Virus record (IMG/VR): IMGVR_UViG_3300020462_000554
Coordinates: 1-22,414 of that record
DNA length: 22,414 nt
Strand: one strand, 5' to 3'
Source: a virus
The translations under genes were made by a program, and so were the position numbers. Shown here in pieces: positions 7,333-13,947 of this stretch. Within the stretch, counting starts at the first letter, position 1; the number at the start of each line of letters is the position of its first letter. The notes under the pieces are model-generated. The model was not told the DNA's origin. It did not search any database and worked only from the letters and a program-made list of their open reading frames with translations.

Positions 7333-7584
7333 TTATAACTCCTTTATTATATAGTTCAGTCCTGCGGCACTTCTATATTCAATCACCTCATTATCTTCAT
7401 TTGTAAATTTGAGATGTTTTTCTTGTTGTTTATGAAGTTTCTTAGCAATATAAGTCCTGTCATCTGCATCACCCCATTCTTTATTAAAGGATACAGTAAC
7501 TTCGTATCGAGTTCTGAATAAATCTATGAACCACCAAAATGCACATTTAATCCATTCCCAAATCTTAGTTATCCACTTTTGCAC
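7333..7584 (-). CDS. Small conserved-looking protein of unknown function
   Basis: The open frame reaches back to a TTG at 7716, deep inside the preceding gene. The best start is the GTG at 7584, which has GGAGAG a few bases upstream and leaves only a 20-base overlap. That gives 83 residues. A Trp-rich amphipathic or membrane-associating stretch (about residues 3-20, five Trp) is followed by a mixed alpha/beta region containing EVTVSFNKEWGDADDRTY and ending KEL. I recognise no domain. It is the gene just before the acyl carrier protein, with their stop and start codons adjoining, so the two are co-translated. The start choice is moderately certain and the function unknown. Confidence 0.6.
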   Translation of the reverse strand: MQKWITKIWEWIKCAFWWFIDLFRTRYEVTVSFNKEWGDADDRTYIAKKLHKQQEKHLKFTNEDNEVIEYRSAAGLNYIIKEL

Positions 7585-8620
7585 TTGCTCTCCACTGATA
7601 ACATGACCAATATCTTGCTTTCCATTTAGGGCCAGGATTTGCACAATCGTGTCTTGCTCTAAAAGATTTTCTTCTAGCAGGGTCGTCTCTTTTAATAGAC
7701 ATTTTAGGGTCACCAAATCTAACTACAACAACTGAACCCTTTTCATTCTTTACATAGACCTTAAACTTCTTATTAGGGTTCTCAGATGTTCTTATAGGGT
7801 TGTTTAATGTAACTTTTTTACCTTGGTATTCTGATTCTGTGATTACATGGTCATAGTGACCAGTACATTCTGCACAACATTCTTCTTGAGCTCTTTTAAT
7901 TTGGTCTTGGGTAGGAGCTCCTTTTTCACCCTTCTTTCTCATTTTTTCACCACGAGCTCTTTTCTTTCTGATATTGTCCCAAAGTCCTTCTTCTAATTCA
8001 TCACCTTGTTTTAAGAACAATCTGTTTTTCCCTTGTTTCTTATCAGTTACTACCATTCCTACCATTTTTGCTATAGAACTAATAAATGCCATTCCATCTT
8101 TTGCATTTGCTCGATATTTTTTACCCATTTCAGCTTTGAGTTTTTTAACAATAACATCAAGTACATTTTCTACAGTACTAACTAACTTACCATCTACCAT
8201 TAGTCTTGCTTCATTTACAGATGAAAGAGAACCTTTAAGTACAACTTTTTTCTTTTCTTTTTCTTTATCTTTGACATGAGGTGGATGTTCATCATCACCA
8301 GCAACAATAGACCCCATTTGATTAATGATTGAAGTGATGACAGGCATTGGTAGTCTTGCAATTACATCAGCTGCTTTTGCATCTAGACCTTTTACTTTCT
8401 TTAATAAGTTTTTAATCTTTGCATTTTCAGTGATTGCTTTCTCTTGGCCAGGGGTATCTTCTTTGTACCTTTTTAAAAGTTCTGGTGTACCTATTTCCCT
8501 ACCAGATGAATCTTCCTTCTTTTTCTTTTTACGAACAATAGGTTCATTAGTTGCTACTGCAACTCCAGTTGCATTTGCTGGTGCATCTTCGAATACTTCT
8601 TTGAACCTTTTTATTTTCAT
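7565..8620 (-). CDS. Probable virion/internal-head protein with a conserved C-terminal Cys-containing domain
   Basis: This 351-residue, very lysine-rich protein begins MKIKRFKEVFED, similar in pattern to the N-terminal peptides of other putative internal-head proteins here. Residues 1-200 are basic and helical, with a KKKKK run at 31-35. Possible prohead-protease sites are V135-N-E|A and L209-E-E|G. The C-terminal region (about 245-345) has a Cys cluster (C248, C249, C252), a beta-rich part with VRFGDPKMSIKRD at 299-311, then RRKSFRARHDC and a final C340. I recall this C-terminal block as recurring in T4-like marine phage proteins, but I know of no established function. The start overlaps the diiron oxidase stop by ATGA. 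A structural or DNA-associated role in the head is inference. Confidence 0.7.
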   Translation of the reverse strand: MKIKRFKEVFEDAPANATGVAVATNEPIVRKKKKKEDSSGREIGTPELLKRYKEDTPGQEKAITENAKIKNLLKKVKGLDAKAADVIARLPMPVITSIINQMGSIVAGDDEHPPHVKDKEKEKKKVVLKGSLSSVNEARLMVDGKLVSTVENVLDVIVKKLKAEMGKKYRANAKDGMAFISSIAKMVGMVVTDKKQGKNRLFLKQGDELEEGLWDNIRKKRARGEKMRKKGEKGAPTQDQIKRAQEECCAECTGHYDHVITESEYQGKKVTLNNPIRTSENPNKKFKVYVKNEKGSVVVVRFGDPKMSIKRDDPARRKSFRARHDCANPGPKWKARYWSCYQWRASAKVDN

Positions 8621-9726
8621 TTTACTATCTCTAGGGGTTTACTTAACTCTTCCCATGATGTTTCATAGTCTGATTCCACAGAGTCTTGAAACTTGGAAAT
8701 CCCTAACATATCATATTTAGGTAAAAGTCTATCTGGAAGTAGTCCAACTTTCTTAAGATTAGGCATAATCCTAGTAAACAGTAGTTCTTGGAATTGAGTA
8801 TTCAATGCATTTTTTGTAATATACTTATCTGTATATTCAATATCAAATCCCCATTTTTCCCAAACATCATATTGTTTAAATCTATTTCTTAATACTGTAC
8901 AAGCTTCTAAACAAAAATCTTCTCTTTCTTCTAGTTCTTGAGGAGTTAATGTTTTTGTAAAACTTTCAAGATAATTAACACCAAAGGTTACATGTCTTGC
9001 TTCGTCTCTAATCACTAGAGTAAGTATTGACCTTAATACTGGGTCTGTAGTTGTTTGTCTTATTGTATTGAAGATTGCAAGTGCAAGACCTTCAATGATT
9101 ATTTGCATTCCAATAAATTTCAAATCCCACCTTTCATCTGTAAGAATTTTATCTAGTAATGCTTTTAGTTGTGTACCGATAGGAAACATTCTACCAACTC
9201 TAACCTGTAGATACTTATTAAATGCTTCTACATGTCTTGCTTCATCAAATGTTTGTGAAGCTGCATATAGTTTTGCATTGAATGTTGGAGCGCAACTTGT
9301 AAGTTGAGATGCAACTAGTAATGCACCTTGTTCACCATGCAGTAATTGTGCAAGTGTCCAATTATTTAAATCTTGAACAAAATCTTTTCTTTGTTCCAAT
9401 GACAAGTGTTTGTAATCTTTATGGTCTTTCCACTGTTCATTAAAAAACATAAATGCAGTTTCGTCTTCATCTGGATTAGGAACATCCCAATTGATGTCTG
9501 ATTCTACATTCCAATTTTTTTCTTTTCCTAATTCATATAGTTTTTTAATTCTATTGTCTTGAACTGTGTAATCCCAATTATAAGAACCAGTTAGAGGTGT
9601 ATTGAATATTTCAATTACATCTTCTGGGTTAATTCCTTCGTCTTCCACTGGATAGTTTGCACCATTGAAATGTGCAATGTCTTTTGGTGGGGATTGTACT
9701 TTAGTAATTTTCATAAATCCATTCAT
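8617..9726 (-). CDS. Ferritin-like diiron oxidase/oxygenase
   Basis: This 369-residue protein has a four-helix ferritin-like core. The complete six-ligand set of a diiron carboxylate enzyme can be placed: E132 (GEQGA), E162 and H165 (DEARHVEAF), E212 (IEGLA), and E242 and H245 (RDEARHVTF). The same E...ExxH...E...ExxH order is used by NrdB, R2-like oxidases, acyl-ACP desaturases, AurF-type N-oxygenases and bacterial multicomponent monooxygenases. It is not a second NrdB, because the SRSY radical tyrosine context and the NrdA-docking tail are absent. The ATG at 9726 overlaps the upstream stop by ATGA. The substrate is unknown. An acyl carrier protein lies about 1.3 kb downstream in the same run, so an acyl-ACP substrate is worth considering but not shown. 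Confidence 0.8.
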   Translation of the reverse strand: MNGFMKITKVQSPPKDIAHFNGANYPVEDEGINPEDVIEIFNTPLTGSYNWDYTVQDNRIKKLYELGKEKNWNVESDINWDVPNPDEDETAFMFFNEQWKDHKDYKHLSLEQRKDFVQDLNNWTLAQLLHGEQGALLVASQLTSCAPTFNAKLYAASQTFDEARHVEAFNKYLQVRVGRMFPIGTQLKALLDKILTDERWDLKFIGMQIIIEGLALAIFNTIRQTTTDPVLRSILTLVIRDEARHVTFGVNYLESFTKTLTPQELEEREDFCLEACTVLRNRFKQYDVWEKWGFDIEYTDKYITKNALNTQFQELLFTRIMPNLKKVGLLPDRLLPKYDMLGISKFQDSVESDYETSWEELSKPLEIVK

Positions 9727-10307
9727 TTAATATCGTGACCTGTTATCAACATGGACTGGTCTTTTGTTATGTTGTAGACTCTGTATATGTCTACTCCCAT
9801 CACATTATCAGTCGTTCCTAATACCTGTACTTGGTCTCCTCTCGTACCAATACAGTCCTCTTCGTTCCAAACCGATTGTCTTAATTCATACTCTTTTCCT
9901 TTTTGTAGATTATTCATATTATCATGACCTTCTAATAAGTCAAGTACTAAATTGTTTTCTCTGAGGTATTGATAGAAATGTCTTTCAAGTGATTCACCAT
10001 CAATATTGAAATTTTCTTTGAGTAAAGCTAATGATGCAGCGTAAGATGCAAGTCTTGTTCTACCAAATGGTAGTAGTTCTAAGACTCTTTTTAAATTGAA
10101 TACTAATCTATGTAGTAATGTGAATGAGTTTTTTTCTTCTGAGGTTTTGGGTTTGACTGATTTAATTCTTTTACCATTTGCATCGATAAGACCGAACTTA
10201 AATGCATCCATCTCTTCCCACTTTCGTGTCATCATTTTAAGAATACGAAATACAATGACTGTATCAACTACATTCATTGCACCTTCTTTTAAATTAACTT
10301 GTTTCAT
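9723..10307 (-). CDS. Conserved marine-myovirus type protein, possibly structural
   Basis: The protein has 194 residues. The N-terminal two thirds is helical and basic (about residues 12-120), with FRILKMMTRKWEEMDAFKFG at 20-39 and then KSVKPKTSEEK. The C-terminal third is a small beta-rich part. The helical part looks like a protein I recall from T4-like cyanophages and pelagiphages, where it is annotated only as hypothetical or structural. No catalytic motif is visible. It overlaps both neighbours by ATGA (10307-10304 and 9726-9723), so it is tightly coupled to the 122-residue protein before it and the diiron oxidase after it. An alternative start at Met11 exists, but the coupling favours 10307. 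Confidence 0.65.
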   Translation of the reverse strand: MKQVNLKEGAMNVVDTVIVFRILKMMTRKWEEMDAFKFGLIDANGKRIKSVKPKTSEEKNSFTLLHRLVFNLKRVLELLPFGRTRLASYAASLALLKENFNIDGESLERHFYQYLRENNLVLDLLEGHDNMNNLQKGKEYELRQSVWNEEDCIGTRGDQVQVLGTTDNVMGVDIYRVYNITKDQSMLITGHDIK

Positions 10308-10672
10308 AACTCTCTTAATACCTGTGCTACTTCCATATCAACTGGTGTCTCTGTTTTCCAGTCTTCTTTAACATAGTCCATATAAATTAAACAAGTTTTG
10401 AGTACAGGCCAGTACTCTAAGTCAATTTTGAACTCTAACATCTTGATTGAGTTATCGAATCCAAATATATTGAAAATGACGATGAGATGATTAAGAATTA
10501 ATCTTTCTCTGAGTTCACCATTTTTATAATATCTTCGTAACAGTCGTTTTAGATATCTAAACCTTCTAAGGTCTTCCATGAACTCTTCCATGGATGTGCA
10601 TTGAGGGTTATCATAACACTGCATTGCAAACATGGTGAAGTTCTCATCTGTCAACTTCTCAAATAATTTCAT
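10304..10672 (-). CDS. Conserved hypothetical protein of T4-like marine phages
   Basis: This 122-residue all-helical protein contains C19, C25 and C94. It has an RFRYLKRLLRRYYKNGELRE stretch at 37-56, then LILNHLIVIFNIFGFDNSIKM. The basic helix followed by a hydrophobic helix has the look of a small DUF-type protein I remember as widespread in T4-like cyanophages, beside structural genes. No enzyme motif is seen. It is the first gene after a 48-base spacer that holds a candidate promoter, and its stop overlaps the next start (ATGA). AGGA lies 8 bases before the ATG. Function unknown. Confidence 0.65.
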   Translation of the reverse strand: MKLFEKLTDENFTMFAMQCYDNPQCTSMEEFMEDLRRFRYLKRLLRRYYKNGELRERLILNHLIVIFNIFGFDNSIKMLEFKIDLEYWPVLKTCLIYMDYVKEDWKTETPVDMEVAQVLREL

Positions 10673-10686
10673 AATTTATATCCTAG

Positions 10687-10714
10687 TTTATACTAGTATA
10701 TAGGTGTTTTGTAA
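10687..10714 (-). promoter_or_regulatory. Candidate sigma70-type promoter
   Basis: In the 48-base spacer before the 122-residue gene, the minus strand reads TTACAA (10714-10709), 16 bases, then TATAAA (10692-10687). The -10 region is part of a 12-base palindrome TATACTAGTATA (10689-10700) that could also be an operator. The TATAAA box is not a T4 late box, since it is followed by CT. Only the consensus match and its position support it. Confidence 0.35.
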
Positions 10715-10720
10715 GAAAAG

Positions 10721-11161
10721 TTATTTGATTTCTGCAACGACTTTGAACATTTTAGTAGGAAGTCTTTCCCATTCAACATGTAATTTTAAGTCTGGGCCTT
10801 TAGCAGAAACGAAGTTGTCATCTATATCACCTTCTTCGTCTTTACCCATTCTACCACCATATTGTGTGATAGGTAAATCTTTAGAACCAGAGTCCCCAAC
10901 ATTTTCTTCCAATGTTGGGTTAAACTCTATTCCAATTTGTTTTACTTTTCTATACAATTGTTGCATTGCAGCTTCTACAGTAATGTGTTCTCTGTCTGCA
11001 ATATCACCTATCCAAGTGTTTAATTTATCTAAAACTGAATCATCTGATGCAAATTGATGTAAATCATCTGTAGGGACACGACCTGTAACATCTTTGTTTA
11101 GTTTGTATCCACCACCATCTGTTTCGTAGTTTTCATTAATATATTTCTTGAATGTTTTCAT
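10721..11161 (-). CDS. Protein with capsid-targeting-like N-terminus, unknown function
   Basis: The protein has 146 residues and begins MKTFKKYINEN. T4 internal head proteins begin MKTYQEFIAEA, the capsid-targeting sequence removed by the gp21 protease after the Glu. Here I8-N9-E10 gives the same I-x-E cut site. The rest is acidic and soluble. It has a helical middle (about 40-80) and a C-terminal beta strand region ending FKVVAEIK. No enzyme motif is seen. It is read just after the Ig-like virion protein with its late promoter (12-base gap), so late expression with structural genes is likely. Internal-head localisation is inference from the N-terminus and the context. Confidence 0.65.
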   Translation of the reverse strand: MKTFKKYINENYETDGGGYKLNKDVTGRVPTDDLHQFASDDSVLDKLNTWIGDIADREHITVEAAMQQLYRKVKQIGIEFNPTLEENVGDSGSKDLPITQYGGRMGKDEEGDIDDNFVSAKGPDLKLHVEWERLPTKMFKVVAEIK

Positions 11162-11173
11162 AATTTATTCCTA

Positions 11174-11743
11174 TTAAGCAACTACTGTAATTGTGCCAGC
11201 TGCAGTTCCAATTCCTGCGACACTAGTAATTGTTGCGTTTCCACCTTCAGCTCTATCAACAATAGTTCCACTGTTAAGTGCTAAAGGATTTGCACCAAAA
11301 CTTAATACATCATCTGCATTTGTTGCCGCATTAGCAGCTCCGATTGCAAGACTAAATGTAAGTTTATTGGTTGATGAACCACTAGCATATGCTAATAAGT
11401 GTGGCCCTCTTCCAGTACCAGTACCTTGGTTACCATTAGTTACTGATAATGTAGGTGTTCCACCAGAAGTGTTTACTGTTACTTTTTCATTAAAAGTTAC
11501 TGTTGCACTTAAAGTACCACCAGCTGATTTATCAAATGCAGTAGTTACCCATGTAATATCAGTAATGTCTGCTTGACCTATAGAAGTTGCTAGTTCTCCA
11601 ATTGCACAGAGAACTTCTTCTTGATGATTATCAGATTGCTTATATACCCAACCTCTTGCGTCTGCAAATGTTAGTTTCTTTTGTGCAGCTGTCAACCATT
11701 TTGGTTTGGCTTCGTCTGCATCTGAATTACCCCATAAAGACAT
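11174..11743 (-). CDS. Probable virion surface/decoration protein with Ig-like beta domain
   Basis: The protein has 189 residues. The N-terminus MSLWGNSDADEAKPKWLT is a type I recall at the start of abundant structural proteins of T4-like marine phages. Residues 1-60 are compact and polar. From about 60 on the sequence is Thr/Ser/Gly/Ala-rich with alternating beta strands (TLSATVTFNEKVTV, GTPTLSVTNG, TNKLTFSLAIG), the pattern of a bacterial Ig-like domain of the VTFxExVTVxG type. Such domains decorate phage heads and tails and bind carbohydrate or cell surface weakly. A T4-type late promoter lies 51 bases upstream and GGGAG precedes the ATG, so strong late expression is expected. Base composition is less AT-rich than its neighbours. 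Confidence 0.7.
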   Translation of the reverse strand: MSLWGNSDADEAKPKWLTAAQKKLTFADARGWVYKQSDNHQEEVLCAIGELATSIGQADITDITWVTTAFDKSAGGTLSATVTFNEKVTVNTSGGTPTLSVTNGNQGTGTGRGPHLLAYASGSSTNKLTFSLAIGAANAATNADDVLSFGANPLALNSGTIVDRAEGGNATITSVAGIGTAAGTITVVA

Positions 11744-11793
11744 AATTATCTCCCTTTTTTAGTTCTCTGTTTGAGAAACTTTTTGTTTATACT

Positions 11794-11805
11794 ATTGTAT
11801 TTATA
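11794..11805 (-). promoter_or_regulatory. T4-type late promoter
   Basis: The minus strand reads TATAAATACAAT, against the T4 late consensus TATAAATACTATT. It lies in the 74-base spacer between the ATP-grasp gene and the Ig-like virion gene, about 51 bases before the ATG. In T4 such boxes are read by the gp55 sigma factor with gp33 and the sliding clamp. It supports both the T4-like assignment and a late structural role for the gene that follows. Confidence 0.75.
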
Positions 11806-11817
11806 ACTTTTAAAATC

Positions 11818-13092
11818 TTAATCACCCCAATAGGCTCTTAAATCTGACTCTTTTTCTACTTCATTAATGAAATCCATATTGATTTCATCTTCAAATACTA
11901 TCACCACTCCACCTTTTGTTGCTATATACTTATCATCTATTATCTCGATAGGTGTTGGTTCTGCAATCTTATATTTATCATGCAAGTGAAATGGATATTC
12001 ACATTCTTGGTCTTGGTTACCTATGTTCTTATTTTGTATTACTACTTTAGGAAACTTTCTTCCATCAAACCAATCACCGATTTTCTGTGGATTGTTTCTG
12101 AATGCATCCAAATATTCGTTACCTGTATAAGGAATAGGGAATGTATTATTTACATATGGTCTACAATTGTTTTCTAAAAAGTACAATTCACCATCTTCTC
12201 CTAACATTTGAGTAATACTACCCTCATATGTTCCACCCAACTTTGCAGCTTGATTTAAATATTCTACAACATTATCTCTCACCATCTTGTCGACTTCTGG
12301 GTTGAGTTCTTCGATGGTGGTATTTGCATACCAAACTACTGGGTTTACATTAAAAATTTGTTTTGCTTTTGATTCATCACATGATTCAGAAAAGGTAAAT
12401 GACCATTTTCCATTTGACATAATGTAAGATATATTAGTTTCTTGTCCTTTTATTAGTTCTTCTACATAATAACTGTATTTTGCTGAATGGTCACTACTAG
12501 AAAACAAAAAGGTTTCTAAAGGAAATGATGACAATAATTTTTTGTCTGGTACTACAGTAGCAGATGTCCATTTATTAGATGGTTTAATAACAAATGAATC
12601 TGGTAATGAGTCTGTATTAAAATCTGTTCTATGATTGTCTCCTCTCTGTAATATTTTAGGTGTTTTCATATCACAATGTTTTGCAAATGAATTTCCAAAC
12701 ATTTTTTCTTGTTCTAATTTAATTGCTTCTGGACTTGCAGATATAAATTCAACACCCCAATCTTTCATATGCATAATTTCATTAAAGGGAGGCCAAGTAC
12801 ATATAACTAAATCTATTTTATATTTTTCTAAAGTATTTTCAAATTTTTCTTCCATCCATTTTGGTAATCCATTACCAACTGCTTCGTAAGTATCCATATC
12901 AATAAGATGACCCCAAGACATTGTAGGATTCCAGACTTCGTGTGGTAAATCATCACCAACTGTATTAATACCTAGTGATTTTAAATAATTTTTTGAAAGT
13001 GATTGATTAGTATAGACTGAATGACCATCTTCTGCAAGCTTCTTCATAAATTGAAGATTGTGTTGTTCCATTTCAACGAATAATATGTTCAT
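11818..13092 (-). CDS. ATP-grasp ligase-like protein related to PurD
   Basis: This 424-residue protein has the domain order of phosphoribosylamine-glycine ligase (PurD). It has a Rossmann-like N-terminus (MNILFVE), then the SPEAIKLEQEKMF segment at 120-132, typical of the PurD pre-ATP-grasp region. The ATP-grasp lysine follows in SFVIKPS (K170), then YVEELIKGQE (209-218), the nucleotide-binding Glu pair, and LYFLENNCRP (303-312), whose E307 and N309 would bind magnesium. The PurD GDPETQ signature after the ExN motif is replaced by RPYVNNT, so the acceptor is probably different. ATP-grasp enzymes join a carboxylate to an amine or thiol using ATP. The gene lies in a run with a fibre-like and a possible GNAT protein, not with purine genes. 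Its start has no clear Shine-Dalgarno. Confidence 0.7.
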   Translation of the reverse strand: MNILFVEMEQHNLQFMKKLAEDGHSVYTNQSLSKNYLKSLGINTVGDDLPHEVWNPTMSWGHLIDMDTYEAVGNGLPKWMEEKFENTLEKYKIDLVICTWPPFNEIMHMKDWGVEFISASPEAIKLEQEKMFGNSFAKHCDMKTPKILQRGDNHRTDFNTDSLPDSFVIKPSNKWTSATVVPDKKLLSSFPLETFLFSSSDHSAKYSYYVEELIKGQETNISYIMSNGKWSFTFSESCDESKAKQIFNVNPVVWYANTTIEELNPEVDKMVRDNVVEYLNQAAKLGGTYEGSITQMLGEDGELYFLENNCRPYVNNTFPIPYTGNEYLDAFRNNPQKIGDWFDGRKFPKVVIQNKNIGNQDQECEYPFHLHDKYKIAEPTPIEIIDDKYIATKGGVVIVFEDEINMDFINEVEKESDLRAYWGD

Positions 13093-13099
13093 AATATAT

Positions 13100-13112
13100 A
13101 ATTGTATTTATT
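13100..13112 (-). promoter_or_regulatory. Late-promoter-like box (variant)
   Basis: The minus strand reads AATAAATACAATT, one base off the T4 octamer TATAAATA, with a good downstream extension. It overlaps the stop codon of the preceding gene and ends 7 bases before the ATG of the ATP-grasp gene. A transcript starting here would have almost no leader, and no ribosome site is visible. Weak evidence. Confidence 0.3.
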
Positions 13113-13935
13113 GTACTGGTTCTGAGGGTATAGGTGCTGGTTGAATTCCTAGTTTTTCTGGTTCATCTACAGATGCAATATAAGGTCGTTCAATTGAATC
13201 TGGTCTTTCAACATTATTCACATGATATAATGAATGTATTGATGGCCATCCCATATGTTCTTGTTTACCACCAACTAATCTATAAATAAAAGATTCTTGT
13301 TCATCTGGATTAAAACCTAATTCTTTTCTTTCATTAAAACTATATCCCATTTGTAACCATATATCATGTTTTAGTGATTCACAATCTCTAGAACCCCAGA
13401 GAAGTTGTTTTTGTAACCTACCATGTGTACAGCAATAAGCTCTTTTTTTACCATATTGCCACATTGCTTGGTATAAAGATTCACCATCATTATTATCCCA
13501 TACTGGTGAAATTTCTGGTCTTGTTCTCATCCAATGTTTTGCATCACCAGTGGAATCTGGTCTTGTTACCATAAGGTCAGTTTTTAATGTTTCATTTTTC
13601 CAGTCTGAATTATCACCAATAATTTTTGGGATTGGGCCATCATCTGATGCAGTATGAACCATTGCACCATTAAAGTCTTCTCTTTGATTTGCATCATGAA
13701 ATGCTCTGAATCCTAATAAAGTATCATCTTCCCACCACATCTGATAAAAAATTGCACTACCTAAAGACCATCCCATTACTTCGTCTCTAAACTGTTCAAA
13801 ATCAGTATACAAATGTTTTGGGTTATACCAAGTATAAGCTGCATAATCCCAAAAAGTTTTTTTATGCAAATCAAACAATTCTACAAATTGTTCTTCTGTT
13901 GGTTTTAATGTATTTGTCTGTCTATATGTTCCCAT
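13108..13935 (-). CDS. Protein of unknown function, possible GNAT-type acyltransferase fold
   Basis: This 275-residue protein is rich in Trp, Tyr and Asp. The order of elements could fit a GNAT fold: an N-terminal helix pair (14-60), a central strand DTLLGFRAFHD at 71-81, a helix LYQAMWQYGKKRAYCC at about 154-169, then WLQMGYSFNERKEL (about 194-207) and a final strand SFIYRLVGG. The acetyl-CoA pyrophosphate loop (Q/RxxGxG/A) is not clear, so this is tentative. The C-terminus is proline-rich (PEKLGIQPAPIPSEPVQ). It lies between a fibre-like gene (12 bases upstream) and the ATP-grasp gene (15 bases downstream), with AAGGAA before the ATG. A structural or adhesin-modifying role is possible. Confidence 0.5.
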   Translation of the reverse strand: MGTYRQTNTLKPTEEQFVELFDLHKKTFWDYAAYTWYNPKHLYTDFEQFRDEVMGWSLGSAIFYQMWWEDDTLLGFRAFHDANQREDFNGAMVHTASDDGPIPKIIGDNSDWKNETLKTDLMVTRPDSTGDAKHWMRTRPEISPVWDNNDGESLYQAMWQYGKKRAYCCTHGRLQKQLLWGSRDCESLKHDIWLQMGYSFNERKELGFNPDEQESFIYRLVGGKQEHMGWPSIHSLYHVNNVERPDSIERPYIASVDEPEKLGIQPAPIPSEPVQ

Positions 13936-13947
13936 AATATATTTCCT

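Noticed and set aside
7974-8720. Two plus-strand open frames of 101 and 131 residues with hydrophobic stretches
   Set aside because: They are antisense shadows of the lysine-rich 351-residue gene. The apparent membrane segments are reversed Lys-rich codons.
8617-9726. Diiron gene as a second nrdB or an inserted RNR paralogue
   Set aside because: It has the ligand pattern but lacks the SRSY tyrosine context, the NrdB spacing and the NrdA-docking tail, and a full nrdB is present elsewhere.
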